Positions 19,009-28,558 are shown, counted from the first letter of the stretch. The stretch is 64,000 nt of DNA from Dechloromonas sp. UBA6271 (GCA_002440665.1 DJUX01000005.1:82479-146478), one strand, 5' to 3'. Program-made: numbers and translations. The notes: generated from the sequence alone by a model not told the origin.

Positions 19009-20090
19009 CCCTGCGCCTCGCGTTCGAGCAAGGCGCGCTTGCGCTCGACACCCCAGCGATAGCCCGCCAGTCCGCCGTCGTTGCGCACCACGCGGTGGCA
19101 GGGAATCGCCACCGCCAACGCATTGGCGGCACAGGCGCCGGCCACGGCACGAACCGCCTGCGGCGCACCAATGCGCCTGGCGATTTCGCTGTAGCTGGCC
19201 GTGGCGCCGGCGGGAATCTCGCGCAAGGCCTGCCAGACCCGCTGCTGGAAGGCGGTGCCGCGCACATCGAGCGGCAGGTCCAGCCCCCGCCCTGGCGCCT
19301 CGACGAAACCCACCACCTGTGCAACGAGCTGCTCGAAGCCTGCATCGCCGCCGATCAGTTCGGCGCGTGGAAAGCGATCCTGCAGGTCGCGCACCAGCGC
19401 ATCGGGATCGTCACCCATGAGAATGGCGCAGACACCCCGCTCGCTGGCAGCGACCAGGATGTCACCGAGCGAGCATTCGCCAACCGCAAAGCGGATTTCC
19501 ATGCCGGCGCCGCCGGCGCGATAGCGGGTCGGTGTCATGCCCAGCAGCCGGTTCGACTGTTCATAAAAACGGCTGCCGGTGTTGTAGCCGGCACCGTAGA
19601 TCGCCTCGGTGACCGTGGTGCTACGCGCCAGTTCGGCCCTGACCCGCCCTGCCCGCCGGGCAGATGCATATTCCCTGGGTGTCAGGCCGGTCACCGTCTT
19701 GAAGACGCGGTGCAGGTGGTAAGTGCTGAGGCCGGCATAGTCCGCCAGTTCCTGCAGGCTGGGCGCGCGCTCGGCACTCTCGATCAGCCGGCACAGGTCG
19801 GCGACCAAGGCCGCCTGGCGTTCGGCCAGCGCCGGCCGGTCGGGCTGGCAGCGCCGGCAGGGACGAAAGCCGGCCTGCTCGGCTTCCGCCGCTGTCGCAT
19901 GGAAAGCGACGTTTTCCGGGCGCGGCGTGCGCGCCGCGCAGGATGGCCGGCAATACACCCCGGTCGTGGCGACCGAGTAGAAGAATTTGCCGTCCGCTGC
20001 CGGGTCGCGAGCCAGCACAGCGGCCCAGCGGAGATCGCCGACGGTCGCCGCGGCGCGCATCGCGCTCTTTGCAGTCATCTTTCGCGCCAT
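19005..20090 (-). CDS. ada: Bifunctional Ada: methylphosphotriester/O6-methylguanine methyltransferase and regulator
   Basis: 361 residues in three parts. The N-terminal Ada zinc domain has cysteines C47, C51, C78 and C81 (GVYCRPSCA, FRPCRRC). The AraC-type HTH lies at about 90-180 (YAGLSTYHLHRVFKTVTGLTP). The C-terminal methyltransferase has the acceptor Cys331 in AIPCHRVV. It repairs alkylated DNA and activates its own regulon when methylated. Start ATG 20090 follows AGGTGAAAGA; the ATG at 20114 is less well placed. Confidence 0.92.
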   Translation of the reverse strand: MARKMTAKSAMRAAATVGDLRWAAVLARDPAADGKFFYSVATTGVYCRPSCAARTPRPENVAFHATAAEAEQAGFRPCRRCQPDRPALAERQAALVADLCRLIESAERAPSLQELADYAGLSTYHLHRVFKTVTGLTPREYASARRAGRVRAELARSTTVTEAIYGAGYNTGSRFYEQSNRLLGMTPTRYRAGGAGMEIRFAVGECSLGDILVAASERGVCAILMGDDPDALVRDLQDRFPRAELIGGDAGFEQLVAQVVGFVEAPGRGLDLPLDVRGTAFQQRVWQALREIPAGATASYSEIARRIGAPQAVRAVAGACAANALAVAIPCHRVVRNDGGLAGYRWGVERKRALLEREAQG

Positions 20091-20181
20091 TCTTTCACCT
20101 GTTCCGGAAGCCATGGCTGCAATCTACCGCCATGCCAGCGCCGGCGCACTCCGGATCCTGCTTTTGAATTCGCCCACGCCT

Positions 20182-21525
20182 CTACCGCGGCATGTCGATG
20201 CCCTTGAGCTTGCGGTACATGTCGACGGCGTAGGAATCGGTCATCCCGGCGACGAAATCGGCGACCTGCAGCAGGCGCCAATAAGGGTCGGGATCGGGCT
20301 GGCCGCCATGGCCGAGGAACTGGGCCGGCAGCAGCTTGAGCAGCATGGTTTCGCGGGTAGTCAGCCGCGCCTGCCCGGCACCGGCCTCGACAGCATTGGC
20401 GAAGAGCGAGAGCAGGCCGCCGAGCACCTCGAAGCCGGCGGTTTCGATTTCCAGCGCCGGGCGGGCGTTGTAGATGGTTTCCTTGGCCAGCCGCAGGATG
20501 GCCTGCAGGGGAACGGCGACCGGCGACTGTTCGAGCAGTTCGTCGTCGAATTCCCCCTTGAGGATGGCGTCCTCGTTTTCCAGAAAGACCGCTGCGGCGC
20601 TTTCGAGCAGGCGGCCGATGGCCTTGGCGCGCAGATATTCGAGACGCTCCTTGGGGTCTTGCAGGCGCTCGAGGCGGCGGCCGCTGATGGCATTGCCGGC
20701 GAGGTCGGCGAGCAGGCACTCGGCATCCTTGTAGGGCACGAAGCCAAGACGGGCGGCATCTTCGAGATCGACGATCAGGTAGCAGGTGTCGTCGGCCACC
20801 TCGACCAGGAAGGCCAGCGGATGGCGGCGCCAGGCGGCACCCGGAATTCGCTCGACCAGGCCGGTCGACCGCGCCACCCGCTGAAAGGCCTCGGCATCCT
20901 GCTGGAAGAAGCCGAATTTCTTGCCGCTCTTGCCGTCGAGTTCCGCCGCGATATGCGAGGGCCGCGGATATTTGGTAAACGTCGCCAGCACCGCGCTGGT
21001 CAGTTGCAGCCCCGGGTTGGCCGGATTCTGCAGCCGGGTGAGAATGCGGAAGCCTTGGGCGTTGCCTTCGTAACGCTCGAAGTCGGCGCGCTGCGCTGGG
21101 GTAAACGGATGCCGGTCGAGCAGGCCGGAGTTGCGGAACCACTCGCGGATGGCATCCTCACCGGCATGGCCGAAGGGCGGGTTGCCGATGTCGTGCGCCA
21201 GGCAAGCCGCCGCGACGATGGCGCCGAAATCGCCCGATTCGACGTCGCGCAGCCCATGCCGGGCAATGATCTCGCGGCCGACGACGGCGCCCAGCGAGCG
21301 GCCGACGCAACTCGCCTCCAGGCTGTGCGTCAGGCGGGTGCGCACGTAATCGCTTTTCGAGAGCGGAAAGACCTGCGTCTTGTCCTTCATGCGCCGGAAG
21401 GCGGAGGTGAAGACAATGCGGTCGTAGTCCTGCTGGAATGCCGTGCGCTCGGGCGTTCCCGGCACCTTGCCGGCGCCCGGCCGGTCGGCGGAGAGCAGTT
21501 TCTCCCAGATTTTTCGATTGCCCAT
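20182..21525 (-). CDS. dgt: Deoxyguanosinetriphosphate triphosphohydrolase (dGTPase) family, HD domain
   Basis: 447-residue HD-superfamily hydrolase cleaving dNTPs to nucleoside and triphosphate. Motifs: AFRRMKDKTQVFPL, RTRLTHSLEAS, the metal-binding CLAHDIGNPPFGHAGE and YLIVDLEDAARLG. Start ATG 21525 (MGNRKIWEKLL) matches the conserved beginning; an upstream in-frame extension to 21633 would run into the thioesterase gene. Length is typical for the dGTPase-like group. Confidence 0.88.
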   Translation of the reverse strand: MGNRKIWEKLLSADRPGAGKVPGTPERTAFQQDYDRIVFTSAFRRMKDKTQVFPLSKSDYVRTRLTHSLEASCVGRSLGAVVGREIIARHGLRDVESGDFGAIVAAACLAHDIGNPPFGHAGEDAIREWFRNSGLLDRHPFTPAQRADFERYEGNAQGFRILTRLQNPANPGLQLTSAVLATFTKYPRPSHIAAELDGKSGKKFGFFQQDAEAFQRVARSTGLVERIPGAAWRRHPLAFLVEVADDTCYLIVDLEDAARLGFVPYKDAECLLADLAGNAISGRRLERLQDPKERLEYLRAKAIGRLLESAAAVFLENEDAILKGEFDDELLEQSPVAVPLQAILRLAKETIYNARPALEIETAGFEVLGGLLSLFANAVEAGAGQARLTTRETMLLKLLPAQFLGHGGQPDPDPYWRLLQVADFVAGMTDSYAVDMYRKLKGIDMPR

Positions 21526-21560
21526 GTGGTTCCGGATTGGCGACGTGATGGGCTGCGAGT

Positions 21561-21971
21561 TTACTCCGCTTCGATCAGCGCACGCACATGGTCGGGCAAG
21601 GGCACCGACTTGCCGGTCTGGGTATCCATCCACACCATCTTGGCCGCGCCTTCGGCATAGATGCGGTCATCACCGACGATGCGCATTTCGACATAGGTCG
21701 GGACACTGGAGCGACCCGCATGGCCGGCATAGGTACGCACCTCGACCGTGCCCGGATAATTCATCGGCATCAGGAAAGTGCAGCTGGCATTGACGATGAC
21801 CGGGCCGGCCCCGCCGGGGCGAACCGGCACATTCATGCCCTCGCTCCACTCGACGCGAGCCTGCTCCATGAAGCGGAAATAAACGGTATTGTTGACATGT
21901 CCGTAGGCATCCACGTCGCCCCAGCGGATGGCCATCTGCGTGACGTGGACGAGTTTCTTCCTGTGTTCCAT
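21561..21971 (-). CDS. Acyl-CoA thioesterase, 4HBT/YbgC type
   Basis: 136-residue hot-dog thioesterase. The active-site aspartate lies in WGDVDAYGHVNNTVYFRFMEQAR, typical of the 4-hydroxybenzoyl-CoA thioesterase family. It is divergent from ETF-ubiquinone oxidoreductase. Its substrate is unknown. Confidence 0.82.
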   Translation of the reverse strand: MEHRKKLVHVTQMAIRWGDVDAYGHVNNTVYFRFMEQARVEWSEGMNVPVRPGGAGPVIVNASCTFLMPMNYPGTVEVRTYAGHAGRSSVPTYVEMRIVGDDRIYAEGAAKMVWMDTQTGKSVPLPDHVRALIEAE

Positions 21972-22060
21972 GAGACCACTCTTTTCGGGGGGTTGCTGAA
22001 TAGGTTTCCATACTGTACCGTATTGTCAACAGCGTCACAAATAAATCAAGAGGAGACATC

Positions 22061-23707
22061 ATGGAACGCGAAGCAATGGAATTTGACGTCGTCATCGTCG
22101 GTGGCGGCCCGGCCGGCCTGGCATCGGCGATTCGCCTGAAGCAACTGGCGGCAGAAAAAGGCGCGGACCTCGCCGTCTGCCTGATCGAGAAAGGCGCCGA
22201 AATCGGTGCCCATATCCTGTCCGGCGCCGTCATGGACCCGCGCGCCCTGACTGAACTGCTGCCCAACTGGAAAGAAGACGGCGCCCCGCTCAATGCGCCG
22301 GTTTCCGAAGACCGCTTCTTCATCCTTTCCGAAGACGGCGCCACCAAGATACCCAACAGCCTGCTGCCCAAGTGCTTCCACAACGAGGGCAACTACGTCA
22401 TCTCGCTCGGCAACGTCTGCCGCTGGCTGGGCGAGCAGGCCGAAGCGCTCGGCGTCGAGATCTACCCCGGCTTTGCCGGTGCCGAGGTACTGTTCGACGA
22501 GAACGGCGCCGTCAAGGGCGTCGCCACCGGCGACATGGGCCGCCTGCACGATGGCTCGGAAGGACCGAATTTCCAGCTCGGGATGGAACTGCATGGCAAA
22601 TACACCTTCTTCGCCGAAGGCTGCCGCGGCCATCTCGGCAAGCAGCTGATGGCGCAGTTCAACCTGAACGACGGCGCCGATCCGCAAACCTACGGCATCG
22701 GCCTCAAGGAACTCTGGGAAATCCCGCCGGAAAGCCACCAGCTCGGCCTCGTCGTCCATAGCGGCGGCTGGCCGATGGCTTCCGATACCTACGGCGGCGG
22801 CTTTCTCTATCATCTGGAAAACAATCAGGTCGCCGTTGGCTTCGTCGTCGGCCTCGGCTACAGCAACCCGCACCTCGCCCCGTTCGAGGAATTCCAGCGC
22901 TTCAAGACGCACCCGGAAATCCGCAAGTTCCTCGAAGGTGGCAAGCGCATCGCCTATGGCGCCCGCGCACTGACTGCCGGTGGCATCCAGTCGCTGCCCA
23001 AGCTGGTTTTCCCCGGCGGCGTGCTGGTTGGCGACGATGCCGGCTTTCTCAACGCGGCGCGCATCAAGGGCTCGCACTGCGCGATCAAGAGCGGCATGCT
23101 GGCCGCCGAAGCCTGTTTCGACGCGCTGGGCGGCGAACGCCAGCGCGACGAGTTGGCAGCCTATCCGGAAGCGTTCAGGAACAGCTGGCTGTATGAAGAA
23201 CTGCATCAGACCCGCAACTTCAAGCCGTGGATGAACAAGGGCCTGAAACTGGGCTCGATCATGTTCGGCATCGACCAGATCGTCTTCGGCGGCAAGGCGC
23301 CGTGGACCCTGCACAACAGGAAAGCCGACCACGACAAGCTCAAGCTGGCAGCCGAATGTTCGCCGATCGTCTACCCGAAGCCGGATGGCGTGTTAACCTT
23401 CGACCGCCTGTCGTCGGTCTTCCTGTCCAGCACCAATCACGAGGAAGACCAGCCCTGCCATCTGCAGTTGAAGGATGCGGCGGTGCCGATCACCGTCAAT
23501 CTGGCCAGGTACGATGCGCCGGAGCAGCGTTTCTGCCCGGCCGGCGTCTATGAGATCCTGCGCGATGAACAGGGCAACAACCCGCGCCTGCAGATCAACG
23601 CGCAGAACTGCGTGCATTGCAAGACCTGCGACATCAAGGATCCGACCCAGAATATCAACTGGGTGACACCCCAGGGCGGCGAAGGGCCGACCTATCCGAA
23701 CATGTGA
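22061..23707 (+). CDS. Electron transfer flavoprotein-ubiquinone oxidoreductase
   Basis: 548-residue membrane-associated flavoprotein that moves electrons from reduced ETF (from acyl-CoA dehydrogenases) to ubiquinone. It has the FAD motif DVVIVGGGPAGLASAIRL at the N-terminus, the second FAD region GGVLVGDDAGFLN, and a C-terminal [4Fe-4S] domain with CVHCKTCDIKDP and the highly conserved WVTPQGGEGP ending. Start ATG 22061 follows AGAGGAGACATC. It supports beta-oxidation of fatty and aromatic acids encoded nearby. Confidence 0.94.
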   Translation: MEREAMEFDVVIVGGGPAGLASAIRLKQLAAEKGADLAVCLIEKGAEIGAHILSGAVMDPRALTELLPNWKEDGAPLNAPVSEDRFFILSEDGATKIPNSLLPKCFHNEGNYVISLGNVCRWLGEQAEALGVEIYPGFAGAEVLFDENGAVKGVATGDMGRLHDGSEGPNFQLGMELHGKYTFFAEGCRGHLGKQLMAQFNLNDGADPQTYGIGLKELWEIPPESHQLGLVVHSGGWPMASDTYGGGFLYHLENNQVAVGFVVGLGYSNPHLAPFEEFQRFKTHPEIRKFLEGGKRIAYGARALTAGGIQSLPKLVFPGGVLVGDDAGFLNAARIKGSHCAIKSGMLAAEACFDALGGERQRDELAAYPEAFRNSWLYEELHQTRNFKPWMNKGLKLGSIMFGIDQIVFGGKAPWTLHNRKADHDKLKLAAECSPIVYPKPDGVLTFDRLSSVFLSSTNHEEDQPCHLQLKDAAVPITVNLARYDAPEQRFCPAGVYEILRDEQGNNPRLQINAQNCVHCKTCDIKDPTQNINWVTPQGGEGPTYPNM

Positions 23708-23750
23708 TGCTTTATAATCGGCGGGCTAAACCCTCCAGGGAGAACATCAA

Positions 23751-24548
23751 ATGGGCTTTCTCGCCGACAAGAAGATTCTGATCACCGGGCTGCTGTCCAA
23801 GCATTCCATCGCCTACGGCATCGCCAAGGCCTGCCACCGCGAAGGCGCGCAGCTGGCCTTCACCTACCAGTCCGAGCGCTTCGAGGACCGGATCAAGAAG
23901 TTCGCTGCCGAATTCGGCAGCGACATCACCATTCCGCTCGATGTCAGCAGCGACGAGCAGATCGACAACCTGTTCGCCGAACTCGGCAAGCGCTGGGACG
24001 GCCTCGACGGCCTGGTGCATTCCATCGCCTACGCGCCAACCGAGGCCATCGAGGGCGATTTCCTGAACGGCATTTCGCGCGACGCCTTTCGCATCGCCCA
24101 TGATATTTCGTCGTACAGTTACGCCGCGCTGGCCAAGGGAGCACGCCCGCTGATGCAAGGCCGCAAGGCTTCCCTGCTCGCCCTCTCCTACCTCGGCGCC
24201 GAGCGCACCATGCCCAACTACAACACCATGGGCCTGGCCAAGGCCAGCCTCGAAGCGGCGACCCGCTACCTGGCCTTCTGCCTTGGCCCCGAAGGCATTC
24301 GCGCCAACGCCATCTCGGCCGGCCCGATCAAGACCCTGGCCGCCTCCGGCATCGGCAACTTCGGCAAGCTGCTCGCCTACAACTCGCACAATGCCCCGTT
24401 GCGCCGCAACGTGACCATCGACGAAGTCGGCAACGCCGCCGCCTTCATGCTCTCCGATCTGGCCAGCGGCATCACCGGCGAAATCATGTACGTCGATGGC
24501 GGCATGAACACCACGGCACTGGGCAACGCGGACCCGCTGCCCGCCTGA
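23751..24548 (+). CDS. fabI: Enoyl-[acyl-carrier-protein] reductase (NADH), FabI
   Basis: 265-residue short-chain dehydrogenase performing the last step of fatty-acid elongation. FabI landmarks are ITGLLSKHSIAYGIAKA at the N-terminus, the SYLGAE tyrosine followed by Tyr-x6-Lys in NYNTMGLAK, and GPIKTLAASGI. AGGGAGAACATC precedes the start. It is followed by a dispersed-repeat copy and a very strong terminator. Confidence 0.94.
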   Translation: MGFLADKKILITGLLSKHSIAYGIAKACHREGAQLAFTYQSERFEDRIKKFAAEFGSDITIPLDVSSDEQIDNLFAELGKRWDGLDGLVHSIAYAPTEAIEGDFLNGISRDAFRIAHDISSYSYAALAKGARPLMQGRKASLLALSYLGAERTMPNYNTMGLAKASLEAATRYLAFCLGPEGIRANAISAGPIKTLAASGIGNFGKLLAYNSHNAPLRRNVTIDEVGNAAAFMLSDLASGITGEIMYVDGGMNTTALGNADPLPA

Positions 24549-24554
24549 TCGACT

Positions 24555-24566
24555 GCTGCGGTCGAC
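24555..24566 (+). repeat. Dispersed 12-base repeat, intergenic copy after fabI
   Basis: Exact GCTGCGGTCGAC, seven bases after the fabI stop, followed by CCGCAAAAAGGCACGAAAA. It lies just before the terminator hairpin. Confidence 0.65.
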
Positions 24567-24588
24567 CCGCAAAAAGGCACGAAAATGA

Positions 24589-24627
24589 AAAACGCCGACC
24601 GGCATAACCGGTCGGCGTTTTGTTTTT
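24589..24627. terminator. Strong intrinsic terminator, fabI/ppiD convergent
   Basis: Perfect 14-base stem: AAAACGCCGACCGG (24589-24602) and CCGGTCGGCGTTTT (24608-24621), with loop CATAA. It continues TGTTTTT on the plus strand and is A-rich on the left side, so it can terminate both fabI and the leftward peptidyl-prolyl isomerase gene. Confidence 0.92.
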
Positions 24628-24660
24628 GGTACTGTGCGGGAGGCTGTCGCCAGCCCCGCC

Positions 24661-26547
24661 TTATTTTTCCTTGGCTTCCAGCGCCGCCTTGTTGATTTCG
24701 ACCTTGTAGCGGCTGCGCAATGCAGCGAGGTAGCTCTGCACCTCTTCCTGCATTTCCAGGTTGGCCAACTGGCCAAGCATCGCCTGCTTGCGGGCCTCAT
24801 CGAGCGCCTCGCCGGCCTCCACCTTGTTCAGGCGGAACAGGGCGAAGCCGTTGCCCGGCAATTCGACACCGGCAAACGCCGGCAGCTTGGCGGTTTCCAT
24901 GCCGAAGACGGTCGGCACGGCAGTCTGCGGGAGCGCTGCGTGATCGAGGCGGGAAACCCGCTTGACTGCGCCCCAGGCGAGCTTGTCTTCACCCTTCCTG
25001 AGCGCTTCCAGCCGCGCCTCGCCATCCTTGCGCGCCTGCGCCTGGGCTTCCTGGCGCTTGAGCATTGTCTCGATGGCCACCTTGACGCTTTCGAAGGGCT
25101 GCAGCGTCGCCGGCTTGTAGTCGAGGATACGCGCCGCGACCAGCGTGTTCGGCCCGATTTCGACGGCTTCGGTATTGCGCCGGTTCTTGACCGAGTCCTC
25201 GGAGAACAGTGCCGCCAGCAGCTTTTCGTTGGCCAGCGGGCCGCTCGCCGGGTTGGCCTGACGCCCCAGCCAGTCGGACTGCTTGATCGTCAGGCTGAAC
25301 TTTTCCGCCGCCGGCTTCAGGCTGTCGGACTGCTCATAGACGATATTGCTGAAGGCTTCCGCCGCTTCGGCGAACTTGCGTGATGCCGCAGCCTTCTTCA
25401 GCTCGGCCTCGATTTCGCCCCTGACCTCGGCAAACGGCTTTTCCTTGGCGGCGTGAATGCCGGTCAGCTTGATGATGTGGAAGCCGAAATCGGATTCGAC
25501 GATGCCGGAAATCTCGCCGTCCTTGAGCGCGAAGGTCGCGTCCTCGAACGGCTTGACCATCATGCCGCGTCCGAAGAAGCCGAGGTCGCCGCCCTTGGCC
25601 GCGGAACCCGGATCGTCTGAATTTTTCCTGGCCAAGTCGGCGAAGACAGCCGGGGTTTTCCGAATTTCCTTCAGCAGCTCTTCCGCCCTGGCTTTGGCCT
25701 TGTCTTTGCCAATTTTTTCCGAGGCGATCAGGATATGGCTGGCGCGCCGCTCTTCCGGCTGCTGGAAACGTTCCTTGTGGCCGTCGAACCAGGCCTTGAC
25801 CTCGGCTTCACTGACCGTCAGCTGGGCGCCGATGGTTTCCATCGACAGCACGACGAATTCGGCCCTGGCCTGCTCCGGCATCGCGAACTGCTTGCTGTTC
25901 TCGTCGTAGAACTTCTTCGCCGCGCCATCGACCAGCTTGACCTTGTCGAGGAAGGCGTCGAGGCCGATGCGGTATTCCTGGACGTCGCGCTTTTCGGTCT
26001 GCATGGCCAGGATGCGGTCGCTGACCGTGCGCGCCATCAGGCCGGACTGGCCGACGGCGGTGGCCAGTTGCTGCAGGGTCAGATCCTGGCGCAGGCGGGC
26101 CTCGAAGCCGGCCGGCGTCATGCCTTGGGCCTTCAGTGCCACCTCGTAGCGTTCCGGCGAGAACTTGCCGTCAATCTTGAAGGCGTCAATCCCGCCGATG
26201 GTGCGGCGAATCGCCTCGTCGCTGGCGAAAAGCTTGCGCTTGCCGGCTTCCAGGGTCAGCAACTGCTGGTCGACGAGGTCGTCGAGAATCGCCTGGCGCG
26301 CTTGCGGCATATCCAGCATCTTGGGATCGAACTGCCCGCCCATCTGCGCCCGCAGACGTTCCTGCTGCTCGCGCAGCGCCTGCTGGAACTGCTGCTGGGT
26401 GATCTTGGCGTCGCCAATCCTGGCCACATCGTCGCCGGTACCGACGCTGCGCACGTAGGATTCGACACCGAAGAAGGCGAATGGCAGCGTAATCAGTGCG
26501 AGAAAGACCTGGACGATCCTTTTATTGTTGCGAACTGCATCAAACAT
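24661..26547 (-). CDS. ppiD: PpiD/SurA-type periplasmic peptidyl-prolyl cis-trans isomerase
   Basis: 628-residue inner-membrane-anchored periplasmic foldase. A single N-terminal transmembrane helix at about 12-30 (VQVFLALITLPFAFFGV) is followed by a SurA-like chaperone region. A parvulin domain (ERRASHILIA ... DLGFFGRGMMVKPFEDATFAL) lies at about 265-365, with a long C-terminal chaperone region after it. It assists folding of exported proteins. Length agrees with PpiD (about 620). Confidence 0.88.
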   Translation of the reverse strand: MFDAVRNNKRIVQVFLALITLPFAFFGVESYVRSVGTGDDVARIGDAKITQQQFQQALREQQERLRAQMGGQFDPKMLDMPQARQAILDDLVDQQLLTLEAGKRKLFASDEAIRRTIGGIDAFKIDGKFSPERYEVALKAQGMTPAGFEARLRQDLTLQQLATAVGQSGLMARTVSDRILAMQTEKRDVQEYRIGLDAFLDKVKLVDGAAKKFYDENSKQFAMPEQARAEFVVLSMETIGAQLTVSEAEVKAWFDGHKERFQQPEERRASHILIASEKIGKDKAKARAEELLKEIRKTPAVFADLARKNSDDPGSAAKGGDLGFFGRGMMVKPFEDATFALKDGEISGIVESDFGFHIIKLTGIHAAKEKPFAEVRGEIEAELKKAAASRKFAEAAEAFSNIVYEQSDSLKPAAEKFSLTIKQSDWLGRQANPASGPLANEKLLAALFSEDSVKNRRNTEAVEIGPNTLVAARILDYKPATLQPFESVKVAIETMLKRQEAQAQARKDGEARLEALRKGEDKLAWGAVKRVSRLDHAALPQTAVPTVFGMETAKLPAFAGVELPGNGFALFRLNKVEAGEALDEARKQAMLGQLANLEMQEEVQSYLAALRSRYKVEINKAALEAKEK

Positions 26548-26657
26548 GAGATGAACAACCCTTCAGATACGTTCAAAACGGCGAACGCGGGTTCGCCAAA
26601 AACGCTAATGATACCGTAGTTTCGCTGCCCCATATTTGATCGAGGCAGCATCACGAG

Positions 26658-28079
26658 CTATACCGCCGCGACCAATTGCCCCAGCCTGCGCACGGCATCC
26701 TCGATCTCCGGCGTATGCGGGTTGCCGCAGTTCAGGCGCAGGCAGTTGCGGTACATGCCGCTGGCCGAGAACAGTTCGCCGGGAACGAAGGCCAGCCCCT
26801 GTTGCACTGCCAGCCCATGCAGCGCGGTGGTATCGATGTCTTCCGGTAGCTCGACCCACAATACATAGCCGCCCTGTGGCTGGGTGATCCGGGTTTCCGC
26901 CGGAAAATGCCGGATCACGGCGTCGCACATGCATTCCACCTGGCGCTCGTAGCTGCGCCGCAAGCCACGCAGATGACGTTCGTAGGCGCCGGATTCCAGG
27001 TATTCGGCGAGCACGTGCTGGGTCACCGGATTGGTGCCGCCGCTGGTGATCGTCTTCTGCAGGGCCAGCGCCGGCCGGTAGCGCCCGGCGGCGACGAAAC
27101 CGATGCGCAGCGACGGCGACAGACTCTTGGAAAACGACGAGCAAAGCAGCACGTTGCCGGCCGTGTCGAAAGCCTTGATCGGCCACGGCCGCTGGCTGCC
27201 GAAATGCAGGTCGCCGTAGATGTCGTCCTCGATCACCGGGACCCCTCGTGCTGCGGTCAACGCCGCCAGCAGGCGCTTTTTGTCGTCGGGCATGACGCTG
27301 CCCAGCGGGTTACTGGCATTCGGCACCAGCAGGCAGGCGGCGACGCGGCCGTCGCGCGTCGCCAGTTCGAGCGCCTCGACCGAAACGCCGGTGCGCGGGT
27401 CGGTGGGGATTTCCAGCGCCTTGAGGCCCAGCGTTTCCAGCAACTGCAGCATCAGGTAATAGGCCGGCGATTCGACGGCGACTGTATCGCCCGGCTGCGT
27501 GACAGCACGCAGGCAGAGGCCGAGCGCTTCGGTGCACGAGTTGGTGATGACGATCTCGTCACCGGCCAGCGGCCCGCCCCAGGCCAGCGAGCGGCGCACC
27601 AGCTGGCGGACCAGGGCCGGCTCGTCCATGTTGATGTGGCTACCGCCTTCGAGCAGCTTCGGGTGGCGCCGCGCAACCCCGGCATAGAGGCGATGCAACG
27701 CCGCCACCGGCAGCAGCGAGGGTGCCGGCAAGGCGGCGGCCAGCGGCGCGACCCCCGGTTTCATGCCGGCCTGCAGCACGCGCACCAGGCGCTGCGTCAC
27801 GTCAACCTGCACCGCCGCTTCGGGCGTCGAGCGCTGCGCCGGCTCGGCCCGCGCCAGCGGTGCCCGGCGCACGAAATAGCCGGATTGCGGCCGCGCTTCG
27901 ACCAGCCCGCGGTCTTCGAGCTGGCGCAAGGCCTGCACCACCGTCGACACCGACAACCGCCGCTCCTCGGCCAGGCGCCGCACCGACGGCAGGCGATCGC
28001 CGTGGCGCAGCATCCCGCCGGCGATCATTCCCTCCAGGTCGGAGGCCAGTCTCTCGTAACGCAACAGTTCAGCCGTCAT
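26658..28079 (-). CDS. MocR-type (GntR/aminotransferase) transcriptional regulator
   Basis: 473 residues: a GntR winged helix at about 1-70 (GDRLPSVRRLAEERRLSVSTV) joined to a fold-type I aminotransferase domain (about 110-470) with the PLP lysine in CSSFSKSLSPSLRIGF. MocR proteins use PLP as ligand or cofactor to control small metabolic regulons. It is divergent from a DUF2917 gene with four ACAGT/ACTGT elements between them, which fits a MocR operator. The regulated function is unknown. Confidence 0.88.
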   Translation of the reverse strand: MTAELLRYERLASDLEGMIAGGMLRHGDRLPSVRRLAEERRLSVSTVVQALRQLEDRGLVEARPQSGYFVRRAPLARAEPAQRSTPEAAVQVDVTQRLVRVLQAGMKPGVAPLAAALPAPSLLPVAALHRLYAGVARRHPKLLEGGSHINMDEPALVRQLVRRSLAWGGPLAGDEIVITNSCTEALGLCLRAVTQPGDTVAVESPAYYLMLQLLETLGLKALEIPTDPRTGVSVEALELATRDGRVAACLLVPNASNPLGSVMPDDKKRLLAALTAARGVPVIEDDIYGDLHFGSQRPWPIKAFDTAGNVLLCSSFSKSLSPSLRIGFVAAGRYRPALALQKTITSGGTNPVTQHVLAEYLESGAYERHLRGLRRSYERQVECMCDAVIRHFPAETRITQPQGGYVLWVELPEDIDTTALHGLAVQQGLAFVPGELFSASGMYRNCLRLNCGNPHTPEIEDAVRRLGQLVAAV

Positions 28080-28090
28080 CGATCACCAAT

Positions 28091-28170
28091 ACAGTTTGCA
28101 AGGCTGGCAACCAGCACAGTTTCAATTAGCGGGAACTGTGCCGGTCACAATTTAATTTCATTGCTACTGT
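28091..28170. promoter_or_regulatory. Repeated ACAGT/ACTGT elements in the MocR-DUF2917 divergent promoter
   Basis: ACAGT at 28091-28095 and 28116-28120, and the inverse ACTGT at 28135-28139 and 28166-28170. Multiple repeats in a divergent gap are typical of MocR binding regions; the assignment is by position only. Confidence 0.35.
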
Positions 28171-28225
28171 ATCACCAAGGCGCCCGGACTTAAGCTTTCT
28201 CCCACAACAAATGCCGGAGAGAGCC

Positions 28226-28558
28226 ATGAAGATCGACGTCAGTTCAGGGGAAATCCGCCTCACCGACAATTGCCCGATCAGCCTGCGTGGCGCGCGTGGC
28301 CTTAGTATCGCCTGCACCGCCGGAACGGTCTGGATCACTGTTGCCGACGAACCCGGCGATACCTTCCTGAGCGCAGGTCAAACGCATGTCGTGCAAGGCA
28401 ACGGGCTGGCGATCGTCGAGAGTATCGGCAGCGGCAGCATCCGGATCGGCAAACCCGGCAAGCAGCCCGCTTCCCGGGCGTGGCTGGCTACGCTGCGTCG
28501 GCTCTTTGCTGGCGGACAACAGGCGATGCCGCGTCATGCGACGATGCTGCGTCCTTGA
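28226..28558 (+). CDS. DUF2917 domain protein
   Basis: 110-residue small protein with a cupin-like beta region: RGLSIACTAGTVWITVADEPGD then FLSAGQTHVV, the DUF2917 pattern. Function unknown. ATG 28226 (MKIDVSSGE) follows GGAGAGAGCC; an ATG at 28211 is also possible. It is divergent from the MocR regulator and probably its target. Its last 71 bases overlap the 3' end of the hemerythrin gene on the opposite strand. Confidence 0.75.
   Translation: MKIDVSSGEIRLTDNCPISLRGARGLSIACTAGTVWITVADEPGDTFLSAGQTHVVQGNGLAIVESIGSGSIRIGKPGKQPASRAWLATLRRLFAGGQQAMPRHATMLRP

Noticed and set aside
22010..22023. ATACTGTACCGTAT upstream of ETF-ubiquinone oxidoreductase as a LexA or TetR operator
   Set aside because: The spacing does not fit CTGT-N8-ACAG, and the palindrome has a central mismatch pair; no regulator can be tied to it.
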